Notes under the pieces: model-generated
The model's input: only the letters and a program-made list of their open reading frames with translations
Databases searched by the model: none
Told to the model about the DNA's origin: nothing
Translations under genes and position numbers: made by a program
Shown: one piece after another, positions 8,009-19,805 of the stretch
Position numbering within the stretch: the stretch's first letter is position 1
How the letters are laid out: the number at the start of each line of letters is the position of its first letter
Source: Luteipulveratus halotolerans
GTDB lineage: Bacteria > Actinomycetota > Actinomycetes > Actinomycetales > Dermatophilaceae
DNA: 64,000 nt
Direction: 5' to 3'
Assembly: GCF_001247745.1 (NCBI RefSeq)
Contig: NZ_LAIR01000002.1
Location: 868,001 to 932,000 of the forward strand

Positions 8009-9279
8009 CCACGTTCTACGGTTCCGACTACGACGCGCTCGAGCAGTTCGACCCCGACATCGCGGGCGTCCTGCTCTCCGAGCTCGACCGCCTGCGCGGT
8101 GGCCTGCAGCTCATCGCCAGCGAGAACATGTCGAGCCCGGCCGTCCTCACCGCGCTCGGCTCGACGCTGTCCAACAAGTACGCCGAGGGCTACCCGGGCC
8201 GTCGCTACTACGGCGGCTGCTCGGAGGTCGACAAGGCCGAGACGATCGCGATCGACCGCTGCAAGGCGCTGTTCGGTGCCGACCACGCCAACGTCCAGCC
8301 GCACTCCGGCGCGAGCGCCAACCAGGCGGTCTACGGCGCGTTCATGAAGCCCGGCGAGACGATCCTCGCGATGTCGCTACCGCACGGCGGCCACCTCACG
8401 CACGGCACCAAGGTGTCCTTCTCCGGCAAGTGGTTCAACGCCGTCAGCTACGGCGTCGACCAGCAGACCGAGGACATCGACTACGACCAGGTCGAGGCGC
8501 TCGCCAAGGAGCACCGCCCCAAGGTCATCCTCGCCGGCGGCTCGGCCATTCCGCGCAAGATCGACTTCGAGCGTTTCCGCGCGATCGCCGACGAGGTGGG
8601 TGCGATCTTCTGGGTCGACGCCGCACACTTCATCGGCCTGGTGGCCGGCAAGGCCATCCCGTCGCCGGTGCCCCACGCCGACGTCGTCAGCTTCACCACG
8701 CACAAGGTGCTGCGCGGCCCGCGCTCGGGCGCGATCGTCTGCAAGGAGGAGCACGCCAAGGCCATCGACAAGGCCGTGTTCCCGATGATGCAGGGCGGCC
8801 CGCAGATGCACACCATCGCGGCCAAGGCGGTCAACTTCAAGGAGTGCGCGACCCCCGAGTACGCCGCGTACGCCGAGCAGGTCATCGCCAACGCCCAGCA
8901 GCTCGCAACATCGTTGGGGGAGAAGGGGATTCGCCCCACGACCGGTGGCACCGACACCCACCTGTCCCTCCACGACCTGCAGGGCGTGGGCGTCACCGGC
9001 GCCGACGCCGAAGCACGCGCTGACGCGGCCGGCATCGTCCTCAACAAGAACGCCATCCCGTTCGACCCGCAGAAGCCCAACATCGCCTCCGGCATCCGGG
9101 TGGGCTCGCCGTCGGTCACGACGCAGGGTATGGGTGTCGAGGAGATGAAGCAGATCGCCGACCTGATCCACCAGGCGGTCACCCAGGGCGACGCCGACCC
9201 CGACCACGCCGTGACCAAGGAGGTCCGCGCCGAGGTGACCGATCTCGTGGGGCGCTTCCCCGCGTACGCCCGCGCCTGA
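8005..9279 (+). CDS. glyA: Serine hydroxymethyltransferase
   Basis: The 424-residue protein has all SHMT signatures: LIASENMSSPAVLTALGS, NKYAEGYPGRRYYGGC and the PLP-binding Lys234 in SFTTHKVLRGPRSG. It converts serine and tetrahydrofolate into glycine and 5,10-methylene-tetrahydrofolate in the cytoplasm. Its ATG overlaps the tsaC stop (ATGA), indicating translational coupling, and the WecA-type gene begins 6 nt after its stop. Confidence 0.97.
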   Translation: MTTFYGSDYDALEQFDPDIAGVLLSELDRLRGGLQLIASENMSSPAVLTALGSTLSNKYAEGYPGRRYYGGCSEVDKAETIAIDRCKALFGADHANVQPHSGASANQAVYGAFMKPGETILAMSLPHGGHLTHGTKVSFSGKWFNAVSYGVDQQTEDIDYDQVEALAKEHRPKVILAGGSAIPRKIDFERFRAIADEVGAIFWVDAAHFIGLVAGKAIPSPVPHADVVSFTTHKVLRGPRSGAIVCKEEHAKAIDKAVFPMMQGGPQMHTIAAKAVNFKECATPEYAAYAEQVIANAQQLATSLGEKGIRPTTGGTDTHLSLHDLQGVGVTGADAEARADAAGIVLNKNAIPFDPQKPNIASGIRVGSPSVTTQGMGVEEMKQIADLIHQAVTQGDADPDHAVTKEVRAEVTDLVGRFPAYARA

Positions 9280-9285
9280 CGCCCA

Positions 9286-10389
9286 GTGCGCGAGTACGTC
9301 CTGGTCGCGGTGATCGCGGCCGTGTTCACCTTCGTCGCCACTCCGGCGGCCCGGTGGATCGCCGTCCGGTTCGGTGCGGTGACACCGGTCCGCGGCCGGG
9401 ACGTCCACTCCGTGCCCATCCCGAGGCTCGGCGGCATCGCGATGCTGCTGGGCTTCGGGGTGGCGATGCTGGTCGGCGTCCAGCTGCCCTACCTGTCGAC
9501 GCTGTCGACCCGGCAGGTGCTCGGCGTGCTCGCCGGCGCGGTCCTGATGTGCGCGCTCGGCGCCATCGACGACTTCCGTGAGCTCGACGCGCTCACCAAG
9601 TTCGCCGGCCAGATCATCGCGGCCGGGGTGATGGCGTTCTCCGGGGTCCAGTTGCTCATGCTGCCGATCGCGGGGCAGACGGTCCTGCCGCAGCCGCTGC
9701 TGATCGGCCTCACGATCTTCGTCGTGCTGGCCACCACCAACGCGGTCAACTTCGTCGACGGTCTGGACGGTCTGGCGGCGGGCGTGGTCGGGATCGCGGC
9801 CCTGACCTTCTTCGTATGGGCCTACTCCCAGCCGGACATCATCACCAACGGCGAGGACGCGAGCGTGTTCACGATCGCGACCCTGGTCGCCGCGGGGCTC
9901 GTCGGCTGCTGCGCCGGCTTCCTGCCACACAACTTCCACCCTGCGCGCCTGTTCATGGGCGACTCCGGGGCGTTGTTGCTGGGGCTGCTGCTGTCGGCGG
10001 CGACCATCTCGGTGACGGGCAACATCGACCCGGCCAACTCCGACGCGCAGGCCGCGACCGTCGCGCAGTGGCTGCCGCTCGCGCTGCCGGTGGCGATCCT
10101 CGCCCTGCCGGTGCTCGACGTCGTGATGGCGATCATCCGGCGCCGTGGGCGGTTCTCCCAGCCCGATTCCAAGCATCTGCACCATCGAATGCTCCAGATC
10201 GGCCACACGCACCGCCGTGCTGTGCTGATCTTCTACCTGTGGTCACTGTCGATCGCCGCGGGCGTGCTGGGCTATGCCTACCTGCCCGCTGCCGGCGCGA
10301 CCACGCTGCTGGCCTCGCTCCTCGCGCTCTCGCTCGTGCTCACCTGGGGCGTCCCGCGCTGGAGCCAGGGCCGTCGTACGCCGGTCTGA
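9286..10389 (+). CDS. wecA: MraY/WecA-family undecaprenyl-phosphate sugar-1-phosphate transferase
   Basis: The 367-residue polytopic protein has about ten membrane helices and the family's catalytic loops: GAIDDFRELDALTKF, NAVNFVDGLDGLAAG, MGDSGALLLGL and HLHHRML. It probably attaches GlcNAc-1-phosphate to undecaprenyl phosphate to start a cell-wall glycopolymer. The M. tuberculosis counterpart (Rv1302) also lies just before the ATP synthase genes. GTG start, 6 nt after glyA. Confidence 0.92.
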   Translation: MREYVLVAVIAAVFTFVATPAARWIAVRFGAVTPVRGRDVHSVPIPRLGGIAMLLGFGVAMLVGVQLPYLSTLSTRQVLGVLAGAVLMCALGAIDDFRELDALTKFAGQIIAAGVMAFSGVQLLMLPIAGQTVLPQPLLIGLTIFVVLATTNAVNFVDGLDGLAAGVVGIAALTFFVWAYSQPDIITNGEDASVFTIATLVAAGLVGCCAGFLPHNFHPARLFMGDSGALLLGLLLSAATISVTGNIDPANSDAQAATVAQWLPLALPVAILALPVLDVVMAIIRRRGRFSQPDSKHLHHRMLQIGHTHRRAVLIFYLWSLSIAAGVLGYAYLPAAGATTLLASLLALSLVLTWGVPRWSQGRRTPV

Positions 10390-10442
10390 GCCGGCGTCAT
10401 CACGCCACATCCCGGACGGGTTCCAGCAGGCCCGCGCCCATG

Positions 10443-10455
10443 CCACATCATGTGG
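10443..10455. promoter_or_regulatory. Palindrome CCACAT-C-ATGTGG before the atp locus
   Basis: A perfect 6+1+6 inverted repeat lies in the 208-base gap (10390-10597) between the WecA-type gene and the atp locus. It could be an operator or part of a weak terminator; no U-tract follows. Confidence 0.3.
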
Positions 10456-10498
10456 TGCGCAGGCCCGCGGACCGCCCGGATTCGCTCCCGATCCGGGG

Positions 10499-10518
10499 CT
10501 TGTGATAGTTTTCACAAG
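10499..10518. promoter_or_regulatory. CRP/GlxR-like operator with embedded -10, upstream of the atp locus
   Basis: The sequence is a perfect 7-6-7 palindrome, CTTGTGA-TAGTTT-TCACAAG. Its core TGTGA-N6-TCACA (10501-10516) fits the CRP/GlxR consensus. The spacer TAGTTT (10506-10511) is itself a good -10 hexamer, about 80 nt before the first gene. If it is the promoter, bound regulator would repress; if the true promoter lies further downstream, it could activate. Confidence 0.65.
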
Positions 10519-10597
10519 CGTTCCCACGAACGCCAGATTGCCTCTTCGCGAGGCGCTTCAGACGCCCACGATCTGTGCAGATTGAGGAAGCCCGACG

Positions 10598-11056
10598 ATG
10601 GACTCCCGCGCCCCGCAGCCGCGGCACGACACGGCCCCGCCCGGCGTCTTCGCCGGCATGGTCCGCGTCGCGCTCATGCTGGCGATGGTCGCGCTCCCGG
10701 TCATCGTCGTCGTCGCCTGGATCTGGCGTGACGAGGACGGCGCCCTCGGTGCTCTGGTCGGCTGGCTCATCGCTGTGGTGTTCTTCACTGTCGGGCTGTT
10801 CGCCCTCAAGGTCGTGATGGCAGGTCCGGCCGGTCCCACGATGGCGGGAGCCTTCGTCGTCTACCTCGGCCAGCTGATCCTGCTCGTGGGCGCTGTGCTC
10901 GTCCTGCGTCGAGAGACGTGGTACGACGGTCGTGCGCTCGCCGGTTCGGCGATCGCCACTACCGTCGTATGGCAGATCGGTCAGATCCTGGGCTACGTCC
11001 GCGCCCGCCAGCTGGCCTTCCCTGATGCCGACCCGAGCGCCGGGGGGACGTCGTGA
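10598..11056 (+). CDS. atpI: AtpI-like membrane protein, first gene of the ATP synthase locus
   Basis: The 152-residue protein has four predicted membrane helices (near residues 24-46, 51-75, 84-104 and 113-135). Position, topology and synteny (Rv1303 in M. tuberculosis) identify it as the AtpI-type protein, which in other bacteria assists Fo assembly or magnesium/c-ring handling and is not part of the final enzyme. Sequence conservation in this family is low, so the call rests partly on context. The ATG follows GAGGAAG. Confidence 0.75.
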   Translation: MDSRAPQPRHDTAPPGVFAGMVRVALMLAMVALPVIVVVAWIWRDEDGALGALVGWLIAVVFFTVGLFALKVVMAGPAGPTMAGAFVVYLGQLILLVGAVLVLRRETWYDGRALAGSAIATTVVWQIGQILGYVRARQLAFPDADPSAGGTS

Positions 11057-11089
11057 CCACGACCCCGCTGTCGCTCTCAGGAGCTCGTC

Positions 11090-11344
11090 ATGTCATCCAC
11101 CCCTCCGACGGATCCGCCACCCGAGCGCGAGCCGCTGCACAAGCAGATGAGACCCGTGCATGCCGAGTCCGATCAGCTCGCGGCGACCGTCACCGCCTAC
11201 ATCGTGACCGGCCCGGCCCTCTTCGGCGGTCTCGGGCTGCTGGCCGACCACTGGCTCGGCACGGGCTTCCTGGTGCTCATCGGGATGCTCGCTGGAGCGG
11301 GTCTGGCGTTGTACGTGATCTGGCTCCGGTACGGTTCTCCCTGA
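11090..11344 (+). CDS. AtpZ/AtpI-family small membrane protein
   Basis: The 84-residue protein has two helices separated by a short loop. ALFGGLGLLADHWLGTG matches the AtpZ-type hairpin with its G-x-L-x-D motif. It starts at ATG 11090, preceded by AGGAGCTCGTC. AtpZ and AtpI act together in Fo maturation in other bacteria. Here the two are adjacent in the order AtpI-like, then AtpZ-like. Confidence 0.75.
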   Translation: MSSTPPTDPPPEREPLHKQMRPVHAESDQLAATVTAYIVTGPALFGGLGLLADHWLGTGFLVLIGMLAGAGLALYVIWLRYGSP

Positions 11345-11468
11345 TCCCGGGTGAGGTCGCCGAGCAGATCGGCAGCCCACGGCCATCGGCCGCCCCGTCA
11401 CACACTTCCGGTGCCACTGGCACTGATCTTGCAAACGCACCGTTCATCTTGTCGATCGAGGAGAACCT

Positions 11469-12311
11469 GTGAGCCTCACTGCTCTGGGCACGAGCGCCGC
11501 CGCACTGGCGACGAGTGGCGACGAAGGGGGGCACTTCCCCCCGAAGTCCGACGACTTCTGGCAGCCACTGATCACGTTCGGGCACATGGACATGTTCGGC
11601 AAGACGCAGACCTTGGCGATCACCCGTCCGATGGTCGTCATGACCGTCGTCGTCATCGCCCTGTGCACCTGGTTGCTGCTGACCACGCGCAAGGCGACTG
11701 TGGTGCCCGGCAAGGGTCAGTGGTTCACCGAGCAGGTCTACGGCTTCGCCCGCAACTCCATCGGCGAAGACATGATCGGCAGCAAGCACTTCATGAAGTA
11801 CGTGCCGCTGCTGTTCTCGATGTTCGTCTTCATCCTGCTCAACAACTGGATGGGCATCATCCCGCCGTTCCAGAACCCGCCGATGGCGCGCATCGCCTTC
11901 CCGATCGCGCTCACCCTGATCATCTACTTCGTCTACCACGCGATCGGCTTCAAGAAGCACGGTGCCGCCGGTTACATCAAGTGGATGCTCCCGCCCGGGC
12001 TGCCGTTCTGGATCGCACCGTTCATCCTGCTGCTCGAGCTGATCACCTTCTTCATCACCCGCCCCCTGACCCTCGCGCTGCGACTGTTCGGCAACATGTT
12101 CGCCGGTCACATGCTGCTCGTGGTGTTCATCGTCGGTGGCTACGAGCTCCTGCTCAACGACTCGGTCGCACTGAAGTTCGCGGCCATCCCGGCATGGATC
12201 GTCGCCCTGGTGATGACCGTGTTCGAGGCGCTGGTCCAGTTCCTGCAGGCCTACGTCTTCACCCTGCTGGCCGCCTCCTACATCGGAGGCGCCCTCGCCG
12301 ACGATCACTGA
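11469..12311 (+). CDS. atpB: ATP synthase Fo subunit a
   Basis: The 280-residue polytopic protein forms the proton half-channels next to the c-ring. The essential arginine helix is visible as LALRLFGNMFAGHMLLVVF, and helix 5 ends in FLQAYVFTLLAASYI. The GTG start at 11469 follows GAGGAGAACCT. The 124-base gap after the AtpZ-like gene (11345-11468) is unusually long for an operon, but I see no certain promoter in it. Confidence 0.95.
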   Translation: MSLTALGTSAAALATSGDEGGHFPPKSDDFWQPLITFGHMDMFGKTQTLAITRPMVVMTVVVIALCTWLLLTTRKATVVPGKGQWFTEQVYGFARNSIGEDMIGSKHFMKYVPLLFSMFVFILLNNWMGIIPPFQNPPMARIAFPIALTLIIYFVYHAIGFKKHGAAGYIKWMLPPGLPFWIAPFILLLELITFFITRPLTLALRLFGNMFAGHMLLVVFIVGGYELLLNDSVALKFAAIPAWIVALVMTVFEALVQFLQAYVFTLLAASYIGGALADDH

Positions 12312-12411
12312 TCGTCGAGTGAGCGCACGACAACTTCACATCGTCAGCACCCCAGACTTCCGGGCGGCGTACGGCCGCGCGGGGACCGAAAAACACGGAA
12401 AGAGGAACACT

Positions 12412-12612
12412 GTGGAAGGCAACCTGTCGCTCGTCGGCTACGGCATCGCCACCATCGGCCCGGCCATCGCCGTCGGCCTCATCTTCGCCGCCTACATCAA
12501 CGGTGTGGCGCGTCAGCCGGAGGCTCGCACCCTGCTGCAGCCGATCGCCATCCTGGGCTTCGCGCTCGCTGAGGCGCTGGCCATCTTCGGCCTGGTGCTC
12601 TTCTTCCTCTGA
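12412..12612 (+). CDS. atpE: ATP synthase Fo subunit c
   Basis: This is a 66-residue hairpin of two hydrophobic helices with the loop ARQPEARTLL. The proton-carrying glutamate sits in helix 2 (GFALAEALAIFG). I chose GTG 12412 (MEGNLSLVGYG) because AAAGAGGA precedes it and the length fits. An in-frame start at 12319 would add 31 non-hydrophobic residues not seen in c subunits. Confidence 0.95.
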   Translation: MEGNLSLVGYGIATIGPAIAVGLIFAAYINGVARQPEARTLLQPIAILGFALAEALAIFGLVLFFL

Positions 12613-12656
12613 CCCCTCAGAGGAATCGTCACCAGCACTAGTCACGAGGAGTTGCC

Positions 12657-13286
12657 GTGCCGATTGCAGCACGTGTGATCGCCGAGGCCGGCGCGCCGGG
12701 CGAGGCAGGATCCAAGCCGATCCTGCCGTACTGGCCCGAACTCGTCTTCGGCCTGATTGCCTTCGGGATCTTCTACTGGGTCGTCAAGACCAAGGTGGTC
12801 CCGAAGCTGGAGCAGGCCTACGCCGAGCGCACCGCAGCCATCGAAGGTGGCATGGCGCAGGCCGAGGAAGCACAGAAGCAGGCCGAGGCTGCCAAGTCGC
12901 AGTACGAGGCCCAGCTGGCCGAGGCTCGCGCCGAGGCCGCCCAGATCCGTGAGGACGCGCGCGCCCAGGGCGCAACCATCATCGCGGAGAGCCGCGAGGA
13001 GGCCGGTGCCGAGGCGACTCGGATCACCGACTCGGCGCACAAGTCGATCGAGGCCGAGCGTCAGCAGGCAGCTGTGTCGCTGCGCAGTGATGTGGGCCGT
13101 ATGTCGACCGATCTGGCCAGCCGCATCGTCGGTGAGTCGCTCGAGGACGAGACGCGTCAGCGCGGCATCGTCGAGCGTTTCCTCGCCGACCTGGAGGCCG
13201 GTCAGGTGACGCGCGAGAAGGCCAGCGCACCGCAGGGTGGCGCGACGCCGTCCGCAGGCGCTTCGCCGGCCGGGACGGGGTCCTGA
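12657..13286 (+). CDS. atpF: ATP synthase Fo subunit b
   Basis: The 209-residue protein has one N-terminal membrane helix (ELVFGLIAFGIFYWVV, about 24-40) and a long charged coiled coil rich in Ala/Glu/Gln. This is the peripheral stalk that links Fo to F1 through delta. The last 30 residues are a flexible Ala/Pro/Gly tail. GTG start after GAGGAG. The stop overlaps atpH by one base. Confidence 0.93.
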   Translation: MPIAARVIAEAGAPGEAGSKPILPYWPELVFGLIAFGIFYWVVKTKVVPKLEQAYAERTAAIEGGMAQAEEAQKQAEAAKSQYEAQLAEARAEAAQIREDARAQGATIIAESREEAGAEATRITDSAHKSIEAERQQAAVSLRSDVGRMSTDLASRIVGESLEDETRQRGIVERFLADLEAGQVTREKASAPQGGATPSAGASPAGTGS

Positions 13287-14098
13287 TGCAGGGCCCTTCC
13301 CGGGCGGCACTCGCCAAGGGCCGCGACGAGCTCGGCCAGACGCTGGCCGCGGTCCTCGACCCGGCCGGCGTCGGCGAGGAGCTGTTCTTCGTCGGTCAGA
13401 CGCTCGACGGCAGCGCGTCCCTGCGGCGCGCGTTGGCCGACCCCTCACGTGAGGCGCCGGCCAAGCAGGAGCTCGTCGAGCGTCTGTTCGGGGGCAAGAC
13501 CTCCGACCAGGTTGTCGAGCTCGTCCGTGCACTGGTCGCCCAGCGCTGGTCGGTCGATCGAGACCTGGCCGACGCGGTCGACCAGCTCGGCGCCGAGTCC
13601 CTGCTCGTGGCGGCCGAGCAGCAGGGTCGTGCCGATCAGGTCGAGGACGACCTGTTCCGGTTCGGCCGCACGGTCGCAGGTGACGCGGCTCTGCGCGACG
13701 CCTACGCCGACCGTCAGCGCAGCGGCGCCGACAAGGCGGCGCTGACCACCCGGCTGCTCGACGGCAAGGCCGCACCCGAGTCGGTGCGCCTCGCCGCTCA
13801 CGCGGCCGAGAGCCCTCGCGGACGCCGGTTCGAGAAGGCGCTCGAGGGCTACGTCGCGATCGCCGCCCAGCGTCGCGAGCAGCTGACCGCCCTGGTCACC
13901 GCTGCGGTGCCGCTGGACGACGCGCACCAGCAGCGTCTGCGTCAGGCGCTGACCGAGATGTACGGCAAGCCGGTTCAGGTCAACGTCGTCCTCGACCCCG
14001 AGGTCGTCGGCGGGATCCGGGTGCAGATCGGTGACGAGGTCATCGACGGCACGATCGCGCGCCGTCTCGACGACGCACGTCGCGGACTGGCCGGCTGA
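13286..14098 (+). CDS. atpH: ATP synthase F1 subunit delta (long actinobacterial form)
   Basis: The 270-residue protein exceeds the usual ~180. The extra length is N-terminal, as is common in actinobacteria. The C-terminal part has the delta signature MYGKPVQVNVVLDPEVVGGIRVQIGD (positions about 225-250). It caps the alpha3-beta3 head and holds the b dimer. The start overlaps the atpF stop (TGATG). An 88-91-base untranslated gap separates it from atpA. Confidence 0.92.
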   Translation: MQGPSRAALAKGRDELGQTLAAVLDPAGVGEELFFVGQTLDGSASLRRALADPSREAPAKQELVERLFGGKTSDQVVELVRALVAQRWSVDRDLADAVDQLGAESLLVAAEQQGRADQVEDDLFRFGRTVAGDAALRDAYADRQRSGADKAALTTRLLDGKAAPESVRLAAHAAESPRGRRFEKALEGYVAIAAQRREQLTALVTAAVPLDDAHQQRLRQALTEMYGKPVQVNVVLDPEVVGGIRVQIGDEVIDGTIARRLDDARRGLAG

Positions 14099-14189
14099 GC
14101 CACCCGCACCTCACAACTGCAGCAGACCTCGCAACACCACAAACTTCGGGACGTACCACGGTGGGCGGCCCGGCACGAAGGAGTAGATG

Positions 14190-15824
<1,635 letters not shown>

Positions 15825-15856
15825 TCTGCCGCTGACGAGACGAGAAGGAGGCTCTT

Positions 15857-16765
15857 ATGGGAGCGCAGCAGCGGGTGTACCGCCAGCGCATCCGGTCGGT
15901 CCAGGCCACCAAGAAGATCACGCGCGCCATGGAGCTCATCGCGGCGTCACGAGTGGTCAAGGCGCGTCAGTACGTCGCCGAGTCCACCCCGTACGCCCTG
16001 GCGCTGACCCGCGCGTGCTCGGCGGTGGCCAGCCACTCCGACACCAACCACCCGCTCACCACCGAGCGGGAGCAGCCCAAGCGGGTCGCGGTCCTGATCT
16101 GCACCAGTGACCGCGGCCTCGCGGGGGCGTACTCCGTCAACGCGATCAAGAAGAGCGCCGAGCTGATCGAGCGCCTGCAGAACGAGGGCAAGGAGGTCGT
16201 CCCCTACCTCGTGGGCCGCAAGGCGGTGAGCTACTTCAAGTTCCGCCGTCGCGACTACGCGAAGGAGTGGACGGGTTTCACCGACAGCCCGAAGTTCGAG
16301 GTGGCTCGTGAGATCGGCCAGCACCTCACCGACGAGTTCGTCAAGGGCTCCGAGGAGGGTGGTGTCGACGAGGTCCACGTCGTCTACACGACGTTCGTCA
16401 GCATGGTCAACCAGGAGCCGCGGGACCTGCGCCTGCTGCCCCTGGAGGTCGTCGAGGGTGAGCTGGACGCCGACGGCGACGGCCAGCCCGACGGTCCTTC
16501 GCCGCTGTACGAGTTCGAGCCGAGCGCCGAGCAGGTCCTCGACGCGCTCCTGCCGAAGTACGTCACGTCGCGCATCTTCAACGCACTGCTGCAGGCGGCG
16601 GCCTCCGAGCTCGCTGCCCGCCAGCGGGCGATGAAGTCGGCGACGGACAACGCCGAGGAGCTCATCAAGACCTACACCCGACTGGCCAACCAGGCCCGTC
16701 AGGCCGAGATCACCCAAGAGATCAGCGAGATCGTGGGCGGCGCCAGCGCGCTGGCCGACGCCTGA
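15857..16765 (+). CDS. atpG: ATP synthase F1 subunit gamma
   Basis: The 302-residue central stalk subunit has the N-terminal helix with IRSVQATKKITRAMELIAASR and the C-terminal helix with ASELAARQRAMKSATDNAEELI, which pair as the rotating coiled coil. An insertion around residues 195-218 (ELDADGDGQPDGPS) matches the extra gamma loop known from actinobacterial enzymes. The ATG follows GAAGGAGGC. Confidence 0.96.
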   Translation: MGAQQRVYRQRIRSVQATKKITRAMELIAASRVVKARQYVAESTPYALALTRACSAVASHSDTNHPLTTEREQPKRVAVLICTSDRGLAGAYSVNAIKKSAELIERLQNEGKEVVPYLVGRKAVSYFKFRRRDYAKEWTGFTDSPKFEVAREIGQHLTDEFVKGSEEGGVDEVHVVYTTFVSMVNQEPRDLRLLPLEVVEGELDADGDGQPDGPSPLYEFEPSAEQVLDALLPKYVTSRIFNALLQAAASELAARQRAMKSATDNAEELIKTYTRLANQARQAEITQEISEIVGGASALADA

Positions 16766-16788
16766 CCCGAAGAAGGAAAGTGACACCC

Positions 16789-18246
<1,458 letters not shown>

Positions 18247-18296
18247 GCCCCTTCCGGCCGGTGGTCGTCGACCTCGGGCCGGTTCGGCTTCGCTCA

Positions 18297-18332
18297 CGAA
18301 CCCCGTCACGGCTTCGGCCATGGCGGGGTTCG
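18297..18332 (+). terminator. Strong hairpin terminator after atpD
   Basis: CGAACCCCG (18297-18305) pairs perfectly with CGGGGTTCG (18324-18332). The interior continues as a near-perfect stem capped by a TTCG tetraloop. No T-run follows, as is usual for actinobacterial terminators. The start codon nearest the 5' end of the permease reading frame (ATG 18320) lies inside this hairpin, so it is unlikely to be used. Confidence 0.75.
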
Positions 18333-18382
18333 TGCGTGTCCGGGTGCATGCGCCGGCTGCGGGATCGGCATACCTGCGCCTC

Positions 18383-19678
18383 GTGACTCGTCTGCTGAGC
18401 GCTCTCGGAGCGGACTGGACCGTGCACGGCGACGGGCGCACGGTGCGCGCCGGAGACGTGGTCGCGCCCGACCAACGGCTCAGCTGGCCGCGCACGGTCG
18501 GCATCGGCGCCCAGCACGTCGTCGCGATGTTCGGCGCGACCTTCCTCGTGCCCCTGCTGACCGGGTTCCCACCGGCGACGACGCTGTTCTTCTCCGGAGT
18601 CGGCACCCTGCTGTTCCTGGTCATCACCGCAGGCAGGGTGCCGTCGTACCTCGGCTCGTCCTTTGCGTTCATCGCGCCGATCACGGCGGCGAAGGCCGAC
18701 CACGGCATCGCCGGCGCGCTCGGGGGAGTGGTGCTGGCAGGCATCGTCCTCGCGGTGATCGGCGCCGTCGTCCATGCGGTGGGCGCGGGCTGGCTGCGAG
18801 CCGTGATGCCCCCTGTGGTCACCGGTGCGATCGTCGCGCTCATCGGCCTCAACCTCGCACCGGCCGCCAAGGCCAACTTCGTGAAGGCGCCGTTGACCGC
18901 CTTCGTGACGCTTGCCGTCGTCGTCCTCGTGACAGTGCTGCTGCGCGGTCTGCTCGGCCGGCTCTCGATCCTCATCGGCGTGCTCTCGGGCTATGTGGTC
19001 GCCCTCCTGCGAGGCGAGGTCGACCTCGACCCGATCTCGGGCGCACACCTGGTGGGGCTCCCGGAGTTCACGACGCCGACGTTCCACCTCTCGGTGGTCG
19101 GCCTCTTCGTGCCGGTGGTCCTGGTGCTGGTCGCCGAGAACATCGGTCACGTCAAGTCCGTGGCGCAGATGACCGGCCGTGACCTGGACCCCGTGTCAGG
19201 CCGGGCGCTCCTGGCTGATGGCGTGGCGACCACGCTCGCGGGCTTCGGGGGAGGCTCGGGTACGACGACGTACGCCGAGAACATCGGTGTCATGGCCGCG
19301 ACCAAGGTCTACTCGACGGCGGCGTACTGGGTCGCGGGCGGCTGCGCCGTCCTGCTGTCGTTCTCGCCGAAGTTCGGTGCGGCGATCTCGACGATCCCGG
19401 CCGGTGTGCTCGGCGGGGCTGCGACCGCGCTCTACGGGATGATCGGCCTGCTCGGCGTCCGGATCTGGGTCGAGAACAAGGTCGACTTCGGCAACCCGAT
19501 CAACCTGTTCACCGCAGCGGTCGCTCTCGTGATCGGCATCGCCGACTACACGTGGACCGTCGGAGACCTGGAGTTCGCAGGCATCGCGCTGGGCACCGCG
19601 GCTGCTCTGCTGACCTACCACGTGATGCGCGCGCTCAACAGACTCACCCGGGCCGTCGATGACCCTGCGGGAGCATGA
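18383..19678 (+). CDS. NCS2-family uracil/xanthine permease
   Basis: The 431-residue polytopic protein has the nucleobase:cation symporter-2 pattern: QHVVAMFGATFLVPLLTGFPP at the N-terminus, then VLVAENIGHVKSVAQMTG and GFGGGSGTTTYAENIGVMA, whose Glu and Gly-rich stretches bind the base. It imports uracil or a purine base with protons; which one cannot be told. I chose GTG 18383, just before TRLLSALGADW. The gene sits between atpD and atpC, which is abnormal for an ATP synthase locus, and has no functional link to it. Confidence 0.88.
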   Translation: MTRLLSALGADWTVHGDGRTVRAGDVVAPDQRLSWPRTVGIGAQHVVAMFGATFLVPLLTGFPPATTLFFSGVGTLLFLVITAGRVPSYLGSSFAFIAPITAAKADHGIAGALGGVVLAGIVLAVIGAVVHAVGAGWLRAVMPPVVTGAIVALIGLNLAPAAKANFVKAPLTAFVTLAVVVLVTVLLRGLLGRLSILIGVLSGYVVALLRGEVDLDPISGAHLVGLPEFTTPTFHLSVVGLFVPVVLVLVAENIGHVKSVAQMTGRDLDPVSGRALLADGVATTLAGFGGGSGTTTYAENIGVMAATKVYSTAAYWVAGGCAVLLSFSPKFGAAISTIPAGVLGGAATALYGMIGLLGVRIWVENKVDFGNPINLFTAAVALVIGIADYTWTVGDLEFAGIALGTAAALLTYHVMRALNRLTRAVDDPAGA

Positions 19679-19805
19679 ACAGCGACACATCGGCTCAGCG
19701 CAGCGCGCCGCGACGGCGGCGATCACAGTAGGTTCTGGTCCGGGCCGCACGACCGTGGCGGCCCCGGGTGCACCCGCCGTACCGGGTGATTCTGAGAGGA
19801 CCCAC

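Noticed and set aside
11053..11472. 139-residue frame overlapping the AtpZ-like gene
   Set aside because: Frame-shifted shadow of the AtpZ-like gene; Arg-rich, no membrane segment.
12319..12411. Longer subunit c beginning at 12319
   Set aside because: Would add 31 polar residues before the first helix; c subunits start within a few residues of it.
16780..16788. GTG 16780 as atpD start
   Set aside because: It sits on the ribosome-binding sequence AAGGAAA; ATG 16789 has normal spacing.
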